41,904 nt of DNA from Solimonas sp. SE-A11. GTDB taxonomy: Bacteria > Pseudomonadota > Gammaproteobacteria > Nevskiales > Nevskiaceae. The stretch covers positions 1 to 41,904 of the forward strand of contig NZ_JAUASX010000030.1 in NCBI RefSeq assembly GCF_030345715.1. The letters are read 5' to 3'. Position numbers and translations under genes: made by a program. Shown one piece after another: positions 11,073 to 19,344 of this stretch. Below the pieces are notes generated by a model, which searched no databases, was not told the origin of the DNA, and saw nothing but the letters and a program-made list of their open reading frames with translations. Every line of letters starts with the position of its first letter. Position 1 is the stretch's first letter.

Positions 11073-11525
11073 ATGAGAGACTTAAACTGGTTTGAGCCCG
11101 GCTCGCCCTTGGAAGTTAACGAAATTGAAGCGGCCGAAGAAGGATTCGGTGTCAAGCTGCCGCGTGACTACGTCGAATTTGTTCTTGTCAATTCAGGGGG
11201 CAGCAATCCGGATGAGTCGGTATTTGAGTACTTGGATCAGGGGAAGAAAAGGGTTGGGAATTTCGGAGTGCTTCTTAGTCTGTCTGCGGAGGATGAATTT
11301 TCGGTATTTGCGACGCTGGAAAATCTTTCCGGACAATTGCCGGACAAAGTGATCCCTGTCGTGGGATCTGGTTCGGGCGACTACGTATGTCTAGATTTTC
11401 GAGGTTCAGATTTGCCGGGAGTTGTTTACTTTTTACACGAGAGAAGTGGTGACTTTGCGCTGGTGCCTCTGGCTAGTTCATTCTCTGCTTTTTTAGACCG
11501 TCTTCAAGAACCAGAGGATGAGTAA
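11073..11525 (+). CDS. SMI1/KNR4-family immunity protein candidate
   Basis: A 150-residue acidic protein follows the nuclease toxin directly. The N-terminal pattern (helix with EIEAAEEGFGVKLPRDYVEF, then NSGG) and the later DYVCLDFR segment fit the SMI1/KNR4 (SUKH) superfamily, a common class of immunity proteins paired with nuclease toxins. I chose ATG 11073, two bases after the toxin stop; a GTG at 11067 would overlap the stop by four bases and add two residues. Either start implies translational coupling to the toxin. Base composition is visibly more AT-rich than the flagellar block downstream, matching the toxin tip and suggesting tip and immunity gene move as a pair. It should neutralise the WHH nuclease in the producing cell; that pairing is inferred from position and family. 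Confidence 0.8.
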   Translation: MRDLNWFEPGSPLEVNEIEAAEEGFGVKLPRDYVEFVLVNSGGSNPDESVFEYLDQGKKRVGNFGVLLSLSAEDEFSVFATLENLSGQLPDKVIPVVGSGSGDYVCLDFRGSDLPGVVYFLHERSGDFALVPLASSFSAFLDRLQEPEDE

Positions 11526-11618
11526 AAGAGTAGTGCTGACAGGGCAACCCTTGAATATTTCGCTCTAATTTCAAAATAATCGAGGAACTTCATGCGGCAG
11601 GCCTAAAGGGGTAGGAAG
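11526..11618. other. Short spacer between immunity gene and transposase relic
   Basis: About 90 AT-richer bases with no gene. No convincing rho-independent terminator follows the immunity gene; the only local symmetry (agggc-aa-ccct near 11540) is too short to call. Confidence 0.5.
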
Positions 11619-12315
11619 ATGCCGCGCAGGTGCCTTTACTAATTGGCCGGAATTCCTTGTTATGTGATCCGGCGCGGTCACAATCACGACTTTGCTTCTA
11701 GGCGCCCGAAGAGCCCCGGTACTACCTGCAGTGTCTGCGTGAAGCCTGCCTGTCGCCTGAAGCCGCGGTCCATACTAACGTTCTGATGACCAATCGTATT
11801 TTCCGGCCGATAGAATTGGGGAAAGTAAAATCGATCGCCCGTTGCTACAGTCGGTAGGCCTGCCATACGTGCAGCACGTCAACATCAGCTACCGCCGCAG
11901 CGGCACTCTGTGGGAAGGACGCCACAAGGGCAGCCTGATCGATACCGAGCACTACCTGATGAGTTGCTACCGGCGCATCGAACTCAATCCCGTGCGGCAG
12001 GCATGGTCCTGCGCCCTAACGACTATCCCTGATCGAGCTATGCCGCCAACGCTCACGGCAGGGATGGCGCCGCAGCCCTTCGCCACGATGTCTACATGTC
12101 ATTAGGAAGCGGCGACGCAGAACGAGACAGCAGGCGTATCGAGAAAAGTTTCAGGAGCGTCTGGACGCACCAGATTTTGAAGCCCCGAGCACTGGCATCA
12201 ACCTATGTGTTCCGGTGGGCGGCGACCAATTCAAGAGTCAATCGAGCATCGTTTGAAGCTGCGGGTCAGCTACAAAAGAGGAAGGCCGATGAAAGGGCTT
12301 CCGGCTGAGAGTTAA
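11619..12315 (+). pseudogene. Decayed RAYT-type (REP-associated tyrosine, Y1/IS200-like) transposase
   Basis: No single frame is open, but fragments in different frames line up with a RAYT-type transposase. These are MPRR and LAGIPCYVI near the start (11619), YYLQCLREACLSPEAAVH at about 11720, and RRSGTLWEGRHKGSLID with HYLMSCYRRIELNPVRQ at about 11890-12000. Further on come SSYAANAHGRDGAA at about 12035 and, at the end, GINLCVPVGGDQFKSQIEH and SYKRGRPMKGLPAES with stop TAA at 12313-12315. Several stops and frameshifts separate these pieces, so the gene is dead. The central W-GRxK and ELNPVR motifs are characteristic of the family. In the live family the enzyme acts on REP-type palindromes, and small inverted repeats do lie just downstream. 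It separates the toxin unit from the flagellar block and marks a zone of past rearrangement. Confidence 0.8.
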
Positions 12316-12342
12316 TTTACTCCTCCCCTTTAAGCCGACTTT

Positions 12343-12360
12343 CAAACGAGTCCTCGTTTG
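12343..12360. repeat. Perfect inverted repeat caaacgag-tc-ctcgtttg
   Basis: Eight paired bases with a two-base centre, 28 bp after the RAYT pseudogene stop. No T-run follows on either strand, so a terminator is unlikely. It could be a REP-like target left by the transposase or an operator for the downstream block. Confidence 0.5.
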
Positions 12361-12379
12361 CGCCGCCCATTGCCCCTCA

Positions 12380-12401
12380 AACCTGACAGTCGGTTCAGGT
12401 T
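12380..12401. repeat. Inverted repeat aacctga-N8-tcaggtt
   Basis: A seven-base stem around an eight-base centre, close to the preceding inverted repeat. The pair near a dead RAYT gene resembles a REP remnant; no function is shown. Confidence 0.4.
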
Positions 12402-12676
12402 GCGCCCGCGCCTGGACTCGATTCAAATGCTGGCCGCGCTCGATCCGCCTTGTTGAGACCCCAAATAATCTCCAGGGTGAATCTGAGACTTTGTCCCCAG
12501 TTCAGGTGACATCGTGCAGTTTGTCGATTGTTTATCGTCGCGCTTTGGATTCAAATGCGATGGCCATGGGGTGCGGCACTGCCGCAATGGCCCCGGGGTT
12601 AGATAAATAGATGGCGCGACGGCCTCCGATCGCGCAGGTGCGGTAGTGGTTTGTTGTATCACTTGGGGAAGTTCAG

Positions 12677-13219
12677 ATGCAGAATGTCTTCGACGGCGAG
12701 GAGCTGTTGGTCCTTGCGCGCATGGATCTTGAAAAAGGCGTTGTGGAGCAGGGGCTTGCCAAGCTGAAGCAGGCGGCTGCCCTGGGCGATTGCCCGCCGG
12801 CGGTGCGGCTGGAACTGGCCCGCGTTTATGCGCAGCTGGGCCTGCGCGGCAAGGCCCGCGCGCAGTTCGAGGCCTATCTCCAGACGCAGCCAGGCGACAT
12901 CGACGCCAGCTTCCAGCTCGGCATGACGCGCTTTGAAGATGGCGACACCGATGCGGCGCTGGCCATATGGGAGCGGGTGCTGCAGCAGTCTGCGCAGTAT
13001 CCGCCGGCCTTGTACTTCCGCGCCGTTGCTGCGGCGCGGCGCGGGCAGGGGAGTGAGGCCAGGGCCCAGCTGCGCAGTGCCCTTGATGTCATCCCCGCGG
13101 ACAATCTCTACTTCACCCGCTCGCGCGATCTGCTGGCCTCTATGAACGCCGCTGAACGCTCCGGCAAGGCGGAGCCGGTTGCGCTGAATGCCGCTGACGC
13201 CTACCGCACCCAGCACTAG
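12677..13219 (+). CDS. TPR protein, first gene of the flagellar-type block
   Basis: A 180-residue soluble protein made of about four tetratricopeptide-type helical pairs (for example AVRLELARVYAQLGLRGKAR and ASFQLGMTRFEDGDTDAALA). There is no signal peptide or membrane segment. The start at ATG 12677 is backed by ggggaag upstream. The next TPR gene starts nine bases after its stop. It resembles the minus-strand TPR protein at 33819-34397 in repeat order and motifs (FQLG, GD-xx-A-xx-W, then a final SAL segment), so the block is bracketed by related TPR proteins. TPR proteins often act as type III chaperones or assembly scaffolds; such a role here is inferred only from linkage. Confidence 0.75.
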   Translation: MQNVFDGEELLVLARMDLEKGVVEQGLAKLKQAAALGDCPPAVRLELARVYAQLGLRGKARAQFEAYLQTQPGDIDASFQLGMTRFEDGDTDAALAIWERVLQQSAQYPPALYFRAVAAARRGQGSEARAQLRSALDVIPADNLYFTRSRDLLASMNAAERSGKAEPVALNAADAYRTQH

Positions 13220-13228
13220 GAGCGGAGT

Positions 13229-14422
13229 GTGACACTGACTGGCAATGCCGACGCAGCCACACGGCTGCAGCGCCTGCGCGGGTTCCTGCAGGCGGACCCG
13301 GGCAACCTGCGCCTGGTGCAGGATGCCGCCGCCGTGGCGCGCGATCTGCGTGACCTGGACGCTGAGCGGGAGATTCTAGGCTCGGGCCTTGCCCATCATC
13401 CGGAAGACGCCGCTCTAGGGCATACGCTGGGCGTCAACGCGCTGGAGCGCCGCGATTTCCGCAACGCGGCCATCTGCTTCGATACCCTGCTGGCCGCGGG
13501 ACATGAGCATCCGGCCATCCGCTATAACCTGGCTTTCGCGCAGTTCTACGCTGGCTTTCCCCAGGCTGCCATCGACGCCCTCGCGGATTTTTCCGACGCC
13601 GACTGGGCGCAGTTGCCGCAGGCGCACAAATTGTTTGCGCAGGCCGCGCACTACGTGGACGACGAAGGCTTGCAGCGGACCATCTTGCACCTGCAAAAAT
13701 ACCTGGCAGTGAAGGACGACGACGCCGAGGCCCATGGCCTGCTGGCGCTGGCCCTGTTCGATGACAACCTGGCCGAGGAAGCAGAGCAGCGTATCCAGGC
13801 GACGCTGCAGCGTCGCCCGGACGAGCCGCATGCGCTGTTGGCACAGGGCGGCCTCGCGCTGGAGCGGCAGGATCACCGGCAGGCGGCGGAGTCCTTCGAT
13901 GCGGTGCTGCGGCAGCAGCCGCAGAACGGCCGCGCCTGGTCGGGGCGCGCCTTTGCCCACATGCTGAACCTGGATTTTACGCCGGCGCAAGAGGCCTTTC
14001 TCAAGGCCGTGGAGCACATGCCGGACCACATCGGCACCTGGCATGGCCTCGCCTGGTTGCGGATCATGAACAATGACCTGGCCGGCGCGCAGCAGAGCCT
14101 GGACAAGGCCATGGCGCTGGATCGCAATTTCGGTGACACCCACGGCAGCATGGCGGTGATCGCCGCCTTGCAGGGCCGCACCGACGAGGCCAAGCTCATG
14201 GCGCGACGAGGCCGCGGCTTGAATCCGCAGAGTTTCTCCGCCCGCTACGCCGAGAGCCTGCTGCTGGCTCGCTTTGGCGAGCGCGAACAGGCCAGCGAAG
14301 TTGTGAGGAAGCTGCTGGCAAGCTCCGTCGTCGAAGGGGGTCTCAGCGCGGGTGAGCTGACCGCGGCCCTGTTGGAACGCCGCCAGCGTGACGCAGCCAA
14401 GGCCGAGGGGCCGCACTCATGA
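13229..14422 (+). CDS. Large TPR protein upstream of fliQ
   Basis: A 397-residue protein built almost entirely of tetratricopeptide repeats, roughly nine to ten units, such as AHGLLALALFDDNLAEEAEQ, NGRAWSGRAFAHMLNLDF and HGSMAVIAALQGRTDEAK. No secretion signal or membrane span is seen. Translation starts at GTG 13229, preceded by aggag six bases upstream. Its stop overlaps the fliQ start (ATGA at 14419), so it is translationally coupled to the export gate. TPR proteins of this size upstream of gate genes are not part of the standard flagellar set. A cytoplasmic scaffold or substrate-handling role is plausible but inferred. Confidence 0.8.
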   Translation: MTLTGNADAATRLQRLRGFLQADPGNLRLVQDAAAVARDLRDLDAEREILGSGLAHHPEDAALGHTLGVNALERRDFRNAAICFDTLLAAGHEHPAIRYNLAFAQFYAGFPQAAIDALADFSDADWAQLPQAHKLFAQAAHYVDDEGLQRTILHLQKYLAVKDDDAEAHGLLALALFDDNLAEEAEQRIQATLQRRPDEPHALLAQGGLALERQDHRQAAESFDAVLRQQPQNGRAWSGRAFAHMLNLDFTPAQEAFLKAVEHMPDHIGTWHGLAWLRIMNNDLAGAQQSLDKAMALDRNFGDTHGSMAVIAALQGRTDEAKLMARRGRGLNPQSFSARYAESLLLARFGEREQASEVVRKLLASSVVEGGLSAGELTAALLERRQRDAAKAEGPHS

Positions 14423-14688
14423 CGGCCGACCTCGCCCTCAAGCTCTCGCAAGAGATGCTGTGGACGGCAATGCTGGTGGCCGGGCCGGTGGTCGGCATCA
14501 GCATGATCGTGGGCCTGATCGTCAGCATCTTCCAGGTGGTGACTCAGATTCAGGAGATGACGCTGACCTTCATCCCCAAGATGCTGGCCATCTTCTTCGT
14601 GCTGGTCGCTTTGGGGCCCTGGATGCTGGCCACCCTGGTGCAGTTCGGCGTCACGCTGTTCACCAACATACCCGTCTACGTTCGGTGA
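14419..14688 (+). CDS. fliQ: FliQ, flagellar export gate subunit
   Basis: This 89-residue protein has the usual FliQ length and two hydrophobic hairpin segments (about residues 15-40 and 48-75) joined by the polar VVTQIQEMTLTFIPK turn typical of the family. FliQ packs with FliP and FliR into the helical export gate in the inner membrane, inside the MS-ring. Its ATG overlaps the stop of the upstream TPR gene, and fliR begins seven bases after it. The fliQ-fliR order is standard, but fliP and fliO are separated and lie about 17 kb downstream at the end of the block. Confidence 0.95.
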   Translation: MTADLALKLSQEMLWTAMLVAGPVVGISMIVGLIVSIFQVVTQIQEMTLTFIPKMLAIFFVLVALGPWMLATLVQFGVTLFTNIPVYVR

Positions 14689-14695
14689 GCACCAC

Positions 14696-15466
14696 ATGAA
14701 TCTGGTGGTGCAAGCCGAGTGGATTGTCATGTTATTGATGGCGGCTGCCCGCATTGCCGGCGCCTTGGCCTTTGCCCCTGTGCTGGGCTTCGCCACGCTG
14801 CCGACGAACATCCGGCTATTCCTGATCTTGGCGCTGGCGCTGATGACGGCTGGGCTGGCGGCCGGCGGCGCGCTGCCCGCAGCGCCGCAGACACTGATGG
14901 GCCTCATCCTGGCCATGGGGCGGGAGGTCTTGCTAGGGGCTTTGCTGGGCTTCGGCATCCTCGCCGCCTTCGGGGCGCTCGCGGTGGGCGGCCGCCTGCT
15001 GGACTACCAGATGGGCTTCGGCATCGCCACCCTGTTCGACCCCTCCACCCGCGGTCACGGCTCGTTGATGGGGGCGGTGTTCACCATGCTCGGCGCCACC
15101 ATCTTCCTGGCGCTGGATGCGCACCACACACTGATTCGCGGCTTCGCGTTCTCCTTCCAGTCCGTGCCAGCGGGATCGCCGTTGGTATTGCCGATTCAGT
15201 TGGTGATGGGGCAGTTCGGTTTGATGTTCGTTTACGGATTCATCCTGGTGGCGCCGGTGGTCTTTGCGCTGATCCTGATGGACCTGGTTATTGGCTTCGC
15301 CGCGCGTGTCATGCCGCAAGTCAACGCCTATTTCGTGGCGCTGCCGGCCAAGGCTTTCGTCGGCCTGCTGGTTACCGCGATCTCCCTTCGCTTCTCTGGC
15401 GGCATCGTGCAGAGCCTGTTCGAAAAAATCTTTCTCTACTGGCAGCAGGTCCTCGTCGCGAGATAA
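14696..15466 (+). CDS. fliR: FliR, flagellar export gate subunit
   Basis: A 256-residue integral membrane protein with about six hydrophobic segments and the FliR core (LGFATLPTNIRLFLILALAL, then LLDYQMGFGIATLFDP). Length matches the family. FliR contributes one subunit to the FliPQR gate and bridges it to FlhB. ATG 14696 follows fliQ closely and its stop is two bases before the flhB start. Nothing points to degradation. Confidence 0.95.
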   Translation: MNLVVQAEWIVMLLMAAARIAGALAFAPVLGFATLPTNIRLFLILALALMTAGLAAGGALPAAPQTLMGLILAMGREVLLGALLGFGILAAFGALAVGGRLLDYQMGFGIATLFDPSTRGHGSLMGAVFTMLGATIFLALDAHHTLIRGFAFSFQSVPAGSPLVLPIQLVMGQFGLMFVYGFILVAPVVFALILMDLVIGFAARVMPQVNAYFVALPAKAFVGLLVTAISLRFSGGIVQSLFEKIFLYWQQVLVAR

Positions 15467-15468
15467 TC

Positions 15469-16545
15469 ATGGCCGACCAGGGCGCAGACCAGGACAAGTC
15501 AGAGACCGCAACCCCCTTCAAGCTGGAGGAGGCACGCAAGCGCGGGCAGGTGTTCAAGAGCGTGGAACTGAACTCACTGGCCGTGCTGTCGGTGGCTCTG
15601 GCAGCGACCATCGCCTTCTCCGAATCGGCCATGCGCAAGACCTTCACCTTAACGCAGGGGCTGCTGCGCGAGGCAGGCCGCACTGAACTCACGATTCCTA
15701 TGGTGACGGAACTGATGAGCAGCTTGTCCACGAGCGTCCTGTTCCTGCTGCTGCCCTTCCTCCTGCTGGTGATGGCGGCCGGCGTGGTCGCCAACTTCCT
15801 GCAGACCGGGCCGGTGTTCTCCTTCACGCCGCTCAAGCCGGACTTCACCCGTCTGAACCCCGCCACGGGGCTGAAGCGCCTGTTCTCCATGCGATCGGTC
15901 TACGAGGGCTTCAAGTCCATGCTCAAGCTGGGCCTGCTGGCGGCCGTGCTGTTCTGGATGATCTGGAGTTTGCTGCCCGATCTGCTGATGCTCACGCGCC
16001 AGCCGCTGGGTGCCTACCCGGATCTGCTGATCGAACATGCCAGCTTCGTCTTATTCGTGCTGCTGCTCGGCTTGCTCGGCCTGGCCTTGATGGACCTGAG
16101 CTTCACCCGCTGGGAGTTCATGAAGAAGATGCGCATGAGCCGACGGGAGCTCAAGGACGAGGTCAAGCGCCGTGAGGGTGATCCCCAAATCCGATCCAAG
16201 CGCCGCGAAATCCAGCGTGCAATGCGCAAGAAGGCAGCCTCAGCTGGCCGCATCAAGGATGCTGACGTCTTGATCACCAACCCCACGCATGTTGCCGTGG
16301 CGCTGCAGTACAGCCGTGAGGACATGCCGGCGCCGAAGCTGATCAGCAAGGGCGCGGGCGATGCCGCCCTGAAACTGCGCCGGGCGGCGTTTCGTCACGG
16401 CATCCCCGTGGTGGAGAATCCGCCCCTGGCCCGTTCGCTCTATCGCAGCACCGATCTGGAGCAGTACATCCCGGAGGATAGCTATCGCGACGTAGCCCTG
16501 GTGCTGCGCAGTGTGCGCAAGCCCTCGCAGGAGCGTCCGTCTTGA
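15469..16545 (+). CDS. flhB: FlhB, export specificity switch
   Basis: The 358-residue protein starts at ATG 15469; the same frame is open further upstream through fliR, but that part does not look like protein. It has the FlhB N-terminus (ETATPFKLEEARKRGQV), four membrane segments in the first ~210 residues and a basic linker (RRELKDEVKRREGDPQIRSK). The autocleavage motif N-P-T-H lies at about residues 271-274. Cleavage there switches export from rod/hook to later substrates in ordinary flagella. The motif is intact, so the switch is probably retained although no filament genes are present here. The stop overlaps the TTG start of flhA. Confidence 0.95.
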   Translation: MADQGADQDKSETATPFKLEEARKRGQVFKSVELNSLAVLSVALAATIAFSESAMRKTFTLTQGLLREAGRTELTIPMVTELMSSLSTSVLFLLLPFLLLVMAAGVVANFLQTGPVFSFTPLKPDFTRLNPATGLKRLFSMRSVYEGFKSMLKLGLLAAVLFWMIWSLLPDLLMLTRQPLGAYPDLLIEHASFVLFVLLLGLLGLALMDLSFTRWEFMKKMRMSRRELKDEVKRREGDPQIRSKRREIQRAMRKKAASAGRIKDADVLITNPTHVAVALQYSREDMPAPKLISKGAGDAALKLRRAAFRHGIPVVENPPLARSLYRSTDLEQYIPEDSYRDVALVLRSVRKPSQERPS

Positions 16546-18596
16546 GCGCCGCCAGCCTGTCGCGCCAGATGCTTGGAACCCGCTCCGAGCTGTTCGTGAT
16601 CGCCGCGGTGGTTGGTATCCTGGTGGTGCTTTTCTCGCCGATACCGCCGGGCCTGCTGGACTTCCTGCTGATCAGCAACTTCTGTTTGGCGGCGCTGATC
16701 CTGCTACTGACGTTCTATACCGACAAGCCGCTGACCTTCTCGACCTTCCCGTCGATCCTGCTAATCGCGACGCTGCTGCGTCTGTCGCTCAACGTCGCCG
16801 CAACGCGGTTGATCCTCACGGACGCCTACGCTGGCCGCGTCATCGAGGCGATCGGCTCGCACGTGGTAGCGGGCAACTACGTAATCGGGCTGGTGGTGTT
16901 CCTGATCTTGATCGTGGTGCAGTTTGTGGTCGTGACCAACGGCGCGCAACGCGTCGCCGAGGTCGCCGCGCGCTTCACGCTGGATGCCATGCCCGGCAAG
17001 CAGATGAGCATCGACGCCGATCTCAACATGGGCCTGATCACCGAGGTCGAGGCCCGCGAGCGCCGCAAGGAAATCGAGCGCGAGGCCAACTTCTACGGCG
17101 CGATGGACGGCGCCAGCAAGTTCGTCAAGGGCGATGCCATCGCCGGCATTATCATCATCTTGATCAACATCATCGGTGGCCTGGCCATCGGTTTGGTGCA
17201 AAAGGGGATGGAGTGGTCGGAGGCGCTGGCCACCTACACCCTCCTGACGGTGGGCGACGGTATCGTCACTCAAATTCCGGCGCTGGTCATTGCCACCGCT
17301 ACCGGCATCCTGGTTACCCGCGCCGCCACCGATGCGGACCTGACCAAGGAGATGCTGTCGCAGGTTACTCGCTACCCCAAGTCCCTCGTGATCCTCGGGG
17401 GAGCGCTGTTCGCCACACTATTCCTTCCGGGCATGCCGGTGCTGCCGGTGCTGGCCATCCTGGTGCTGGTGGTGGCATCTGCCGTGGTCGCCTACCGGGC
17501 CAGCGCGCGCGAGCAAGTGGCCGAGCCGTCCGCCGAAGATGCCACAGCGACGGGAGAGGAGGGGGTGTCCTATGCCGCGCTGGCGGTAGAGCCCCTGGAG
17601 ATGGAGTTGGGCGCCGCGTTGCGGCCGCTGGTTGGGCAGGATGACAGCCTGTTCATGAAGCGCGTCAAGGCCTTCCGACGGCAGCATGCGACGGAGAGTG
17701 GCCTCATCATCCCCAGCCTGCGCCTGCGCGAGGAAGCGCGCCGTTCACCCCAGAGCTACGCGATCCGCTTCTTCGGCGCCACGGTCGCAGAGGGCGAAAT
17801 GCGGCCTGACTCGGTGCTGGCGATCAATCCTGGCAACGCTGGCACGGCCATCAAGGGCGAGAAGACGCGTGACCCCACCTTTGGCCTGCCGGCATTGTGG
17901 ATCGCTCCCGGCGATGCCGCTGCCGCCCGTGCCGCTGGATTCACCGTGGTGGAGCCGCTCACGGTGCTGGTCACGCATTTCTCCGAGGTGATACGTAATC
18001 AGGGCCACCACTTGGTCACACGCCAGGAGACCGAGCGCTTGGTAGGTACGGTGCGTGAGGCTCAGCCCAGCCTGGTGGAGGAGCTGATCCCCGGCGTGCT
18101 GTCGCTGAGCGACGTGCAGAAGGTGCTCAAGGCACTGCTCAAGGAACGCGTCCCTATCCGCAACATGGACTTCGTCCTGGAGGCCCTGCTTGAGGCCGGC
18201 CGTCAGGTCAAAGACCACGACTCCCTGACCGAACGGGTACGCGAGAAGCTGGGCCTGGCGATCACCCAGCGCTTTGCCAGCAAGGACGGCTCTCTGCACG
18301 TGCTGACGCTGGAAGCCGCCACCGACAAGGTCCTGCGCGACGCCATCCGCCAGAGTGAGGGCGGAACTACCTCGATGGACCCGGGCTGGATGGATCGCCT
18401 GGTGCGGGCGTTGTCGCGCCACGTCGAGGAGATGCTGGCGCAGAACATCGTGCCGGTGCTGATCTGCGCCCCCTCTGTGCGGCGCTTCCTGCGCCGTGCG
18501 ACCGAGGCCTCCCTGCCGCATCTCAACGTCATTTCAACTTCGGAACTGAACAGCACCTTGTCTGTTCGCGTTCACGCCACCGCCGGCGTCAACTAG
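16542..18596 (+). CDS. flhA: FlhA, export gate ring protein
   Basis: A 684-residue protein of normal FlhA length, with about eight membrane segments in the first ~330 residues and a large cytoplasmic domain that forms the nonameric ring binding chaperone-substrate complexes. The FHIPEP-family signature RLSLNVAATRLIL is present near residue 77. The start is TTG 16542, supported by aggag eight bases upstream and a four-base overlap with flhB; the next ATG would lose eight residues. The gene looks fully functional, which argues that the export apparatus is under selection. Confidence 0.95.
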   Translation: MSAASLSRQMLGTRSELFVIAAVVGILVVLFSPIPPGLLDFLLISNFCLAALILLLTFYTDKPLTFSTFPSILLIATLLRLSLNVAATRLILTDAYAGRVIEAIGSHVVAGNYVIGLVVFLILIVVQFVVVTNGAQRVAEVAARFTLDAMPGKQMSIDADLNMGLITEVEARERRKEIEREANFYGAMDGASKFVKGDAIAGIIIILINIIGGLAIGLVQKGMEWSEALATYTLLTVGDGIVTQIPALVIATATGILVTRAATDADLTKEMLSQVTRYPKSLVILGGALFATLFLPGMPVLPVLAILVLVVASAVVAYRASAREQVAEPSAEDATATGEEGVSYAALAVEPLEMELGAALRPLVGQDDSLFMKRVKAFRRQHATESGLIIPSLRLREEARRSPQSYAIRFFGATVAEGEMRPDSVLAINPGNAGTAIKGEKTRDPTFGLPALWIAPGDAAAARAAGFTVVEPLTVLVTHFSEVIRNQGHHLVTRQETERLVGTVREAQPSLVEELIPGVLSLSDVQKVLKALLKERVPIRNMDFVLEALLEAGRQVKDHDSLTERVREKLGLAITQRFASKDGSLHVLTLEAATDKVLRDAIRQSEGGTTSMDPGWMDRLVRALSRHVEEMLAQNIVPVLICAPSVRRFLRRATEASLPHLNVISTSELNSTLSVRVHATAGVN

Positions 18597-18606
18597 GGGA
18601 AGCCGC

Positions 18607-19320
18607 ATGACCGATATCGCCGCACTTGTCACCGCGACCCTGGCCAACGACCAGGAGCGGCTGCGCATCATCGCGCAGAACCTCGCCAATGCCTCCACGC
18701 CGGCCTATCGGGCAGAAATACCGGTTGGTACCGGCGCCTTCGCCTCGCTGATCGATGGATCGCAGCCGGGCTCCGCGGTGGAAGCGCATCGCAGCCAGCG
18801 TCAGGGCGCGATCCAGCAGACCGGGCGCAAGCTGGATCTGGCGATCGAGGGCGAGGGCTGGTTCCGCGTACAGGCGCCGGAAGGTGTGCGCTACACCCGA
18901 CGAGGCGACTTCGAAATGGACCCCTCTGGTCGCGTGCAAACCGCCCAGGGCCTGCCGTTGCTTGCCGGCAGTGCGCCGCTGAGCCTGCCCAACATGGATT
19001 TTGAGATCGATGCACAGGGCGCGGTTCGCGTCGGCAGCGGCGTGCTGGACCGCATCCTGTTGGCGCAGGCGGATGAGGATACGCAACTCGTCTACGTGGG
19101 TGAAGGGCTTTATGCCGCGGCCGGGGAGCTTCCGATAGCAGCTCCCGAGGCGGGCACCGCCTCCATCCGCCAAGGCGCAATCGAGCGCGGCAATGTGGAT
19201 CCGCTGCAGGAAATGGTGGCGATGATGCAGACCGTGCGCCATTTCGGCAGTAGCGCCCAGGCGCTGCGCGCGTACGACCAGATGCTGGATGCCGCGATCA
19301 ACAGAAGCGGCGATTTCTAA
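18607..19320 (+). CDS. flgF: FlgF, proximal rod protein
   Basis: A 237-residue axial protein with the N-terminal rod signature (RLRIIAQNLANASTPAYR) and the matching C-terminal helix (MVAMMQTVRHFGSSAQALRA). FlgF is a rod subunit exported through the gate and assembled across the periplasm. The start has a clear ribosome site (aggggaag). It is followed by flgG in the usual order. Confidence 0.92.
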   Translation: MTDIAALVTATLANDQERLRIIAQNLANASTPAYRAEIPVGTGAFASLIDGSQPGSAVEAHRSQRQGAIQQTGRKLDLAIEGEGWFRVQAPEGVRYTRRGDFEMDPSGRVQTAQGLPLLAGSAPLSLPNMDFEIDAQGAVRVGSGVLDRILLAQADEDTQLVYVGEGLYAAAGELPIAAPEAGTASIRQGAIERGNVDPLQEMVAMMQTVRHFGSSAQALRAYDQMLDAAINRSGDF

Positions 19321-19344
19321 GACGATTCCCAGGGGAAGATTTCC

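Larger units (their letters stand above)
12316..12676. other. Intergenic spacer upstream of the flagellar-type block
   Basis: About 360 bases with no supported gene. It holds a perfect 8-bp inverted repeat (12343-12360), a second inverted repeat (12380-12401) and an 11-bp direct repeat (gattcaaatgc at 12420-12430 and 12548-12558). The promoter of the 20-kb block should lie here, but I found no -35/-10 pair, sigma-28 or sigma-54 element I would defend. A good Shine-Dalgarno (ggggaag) sits six bases before the ATG at 12677. Confidence 0.5.

Noticed and set aside
13415-14416. 333-codon minus-strand frame opposite the large TPR gene
   Set aside because: Mirror frame of GC-rich TPR codons; no domain and no ribosome site.
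14719-15468. Long N-terminal extension in the flhB frame
   Set aside because: It overlaps fliR entirely and translates to His/Arg/Pro/Gly-rich nonsense; FlhB begins at ATG 15469.
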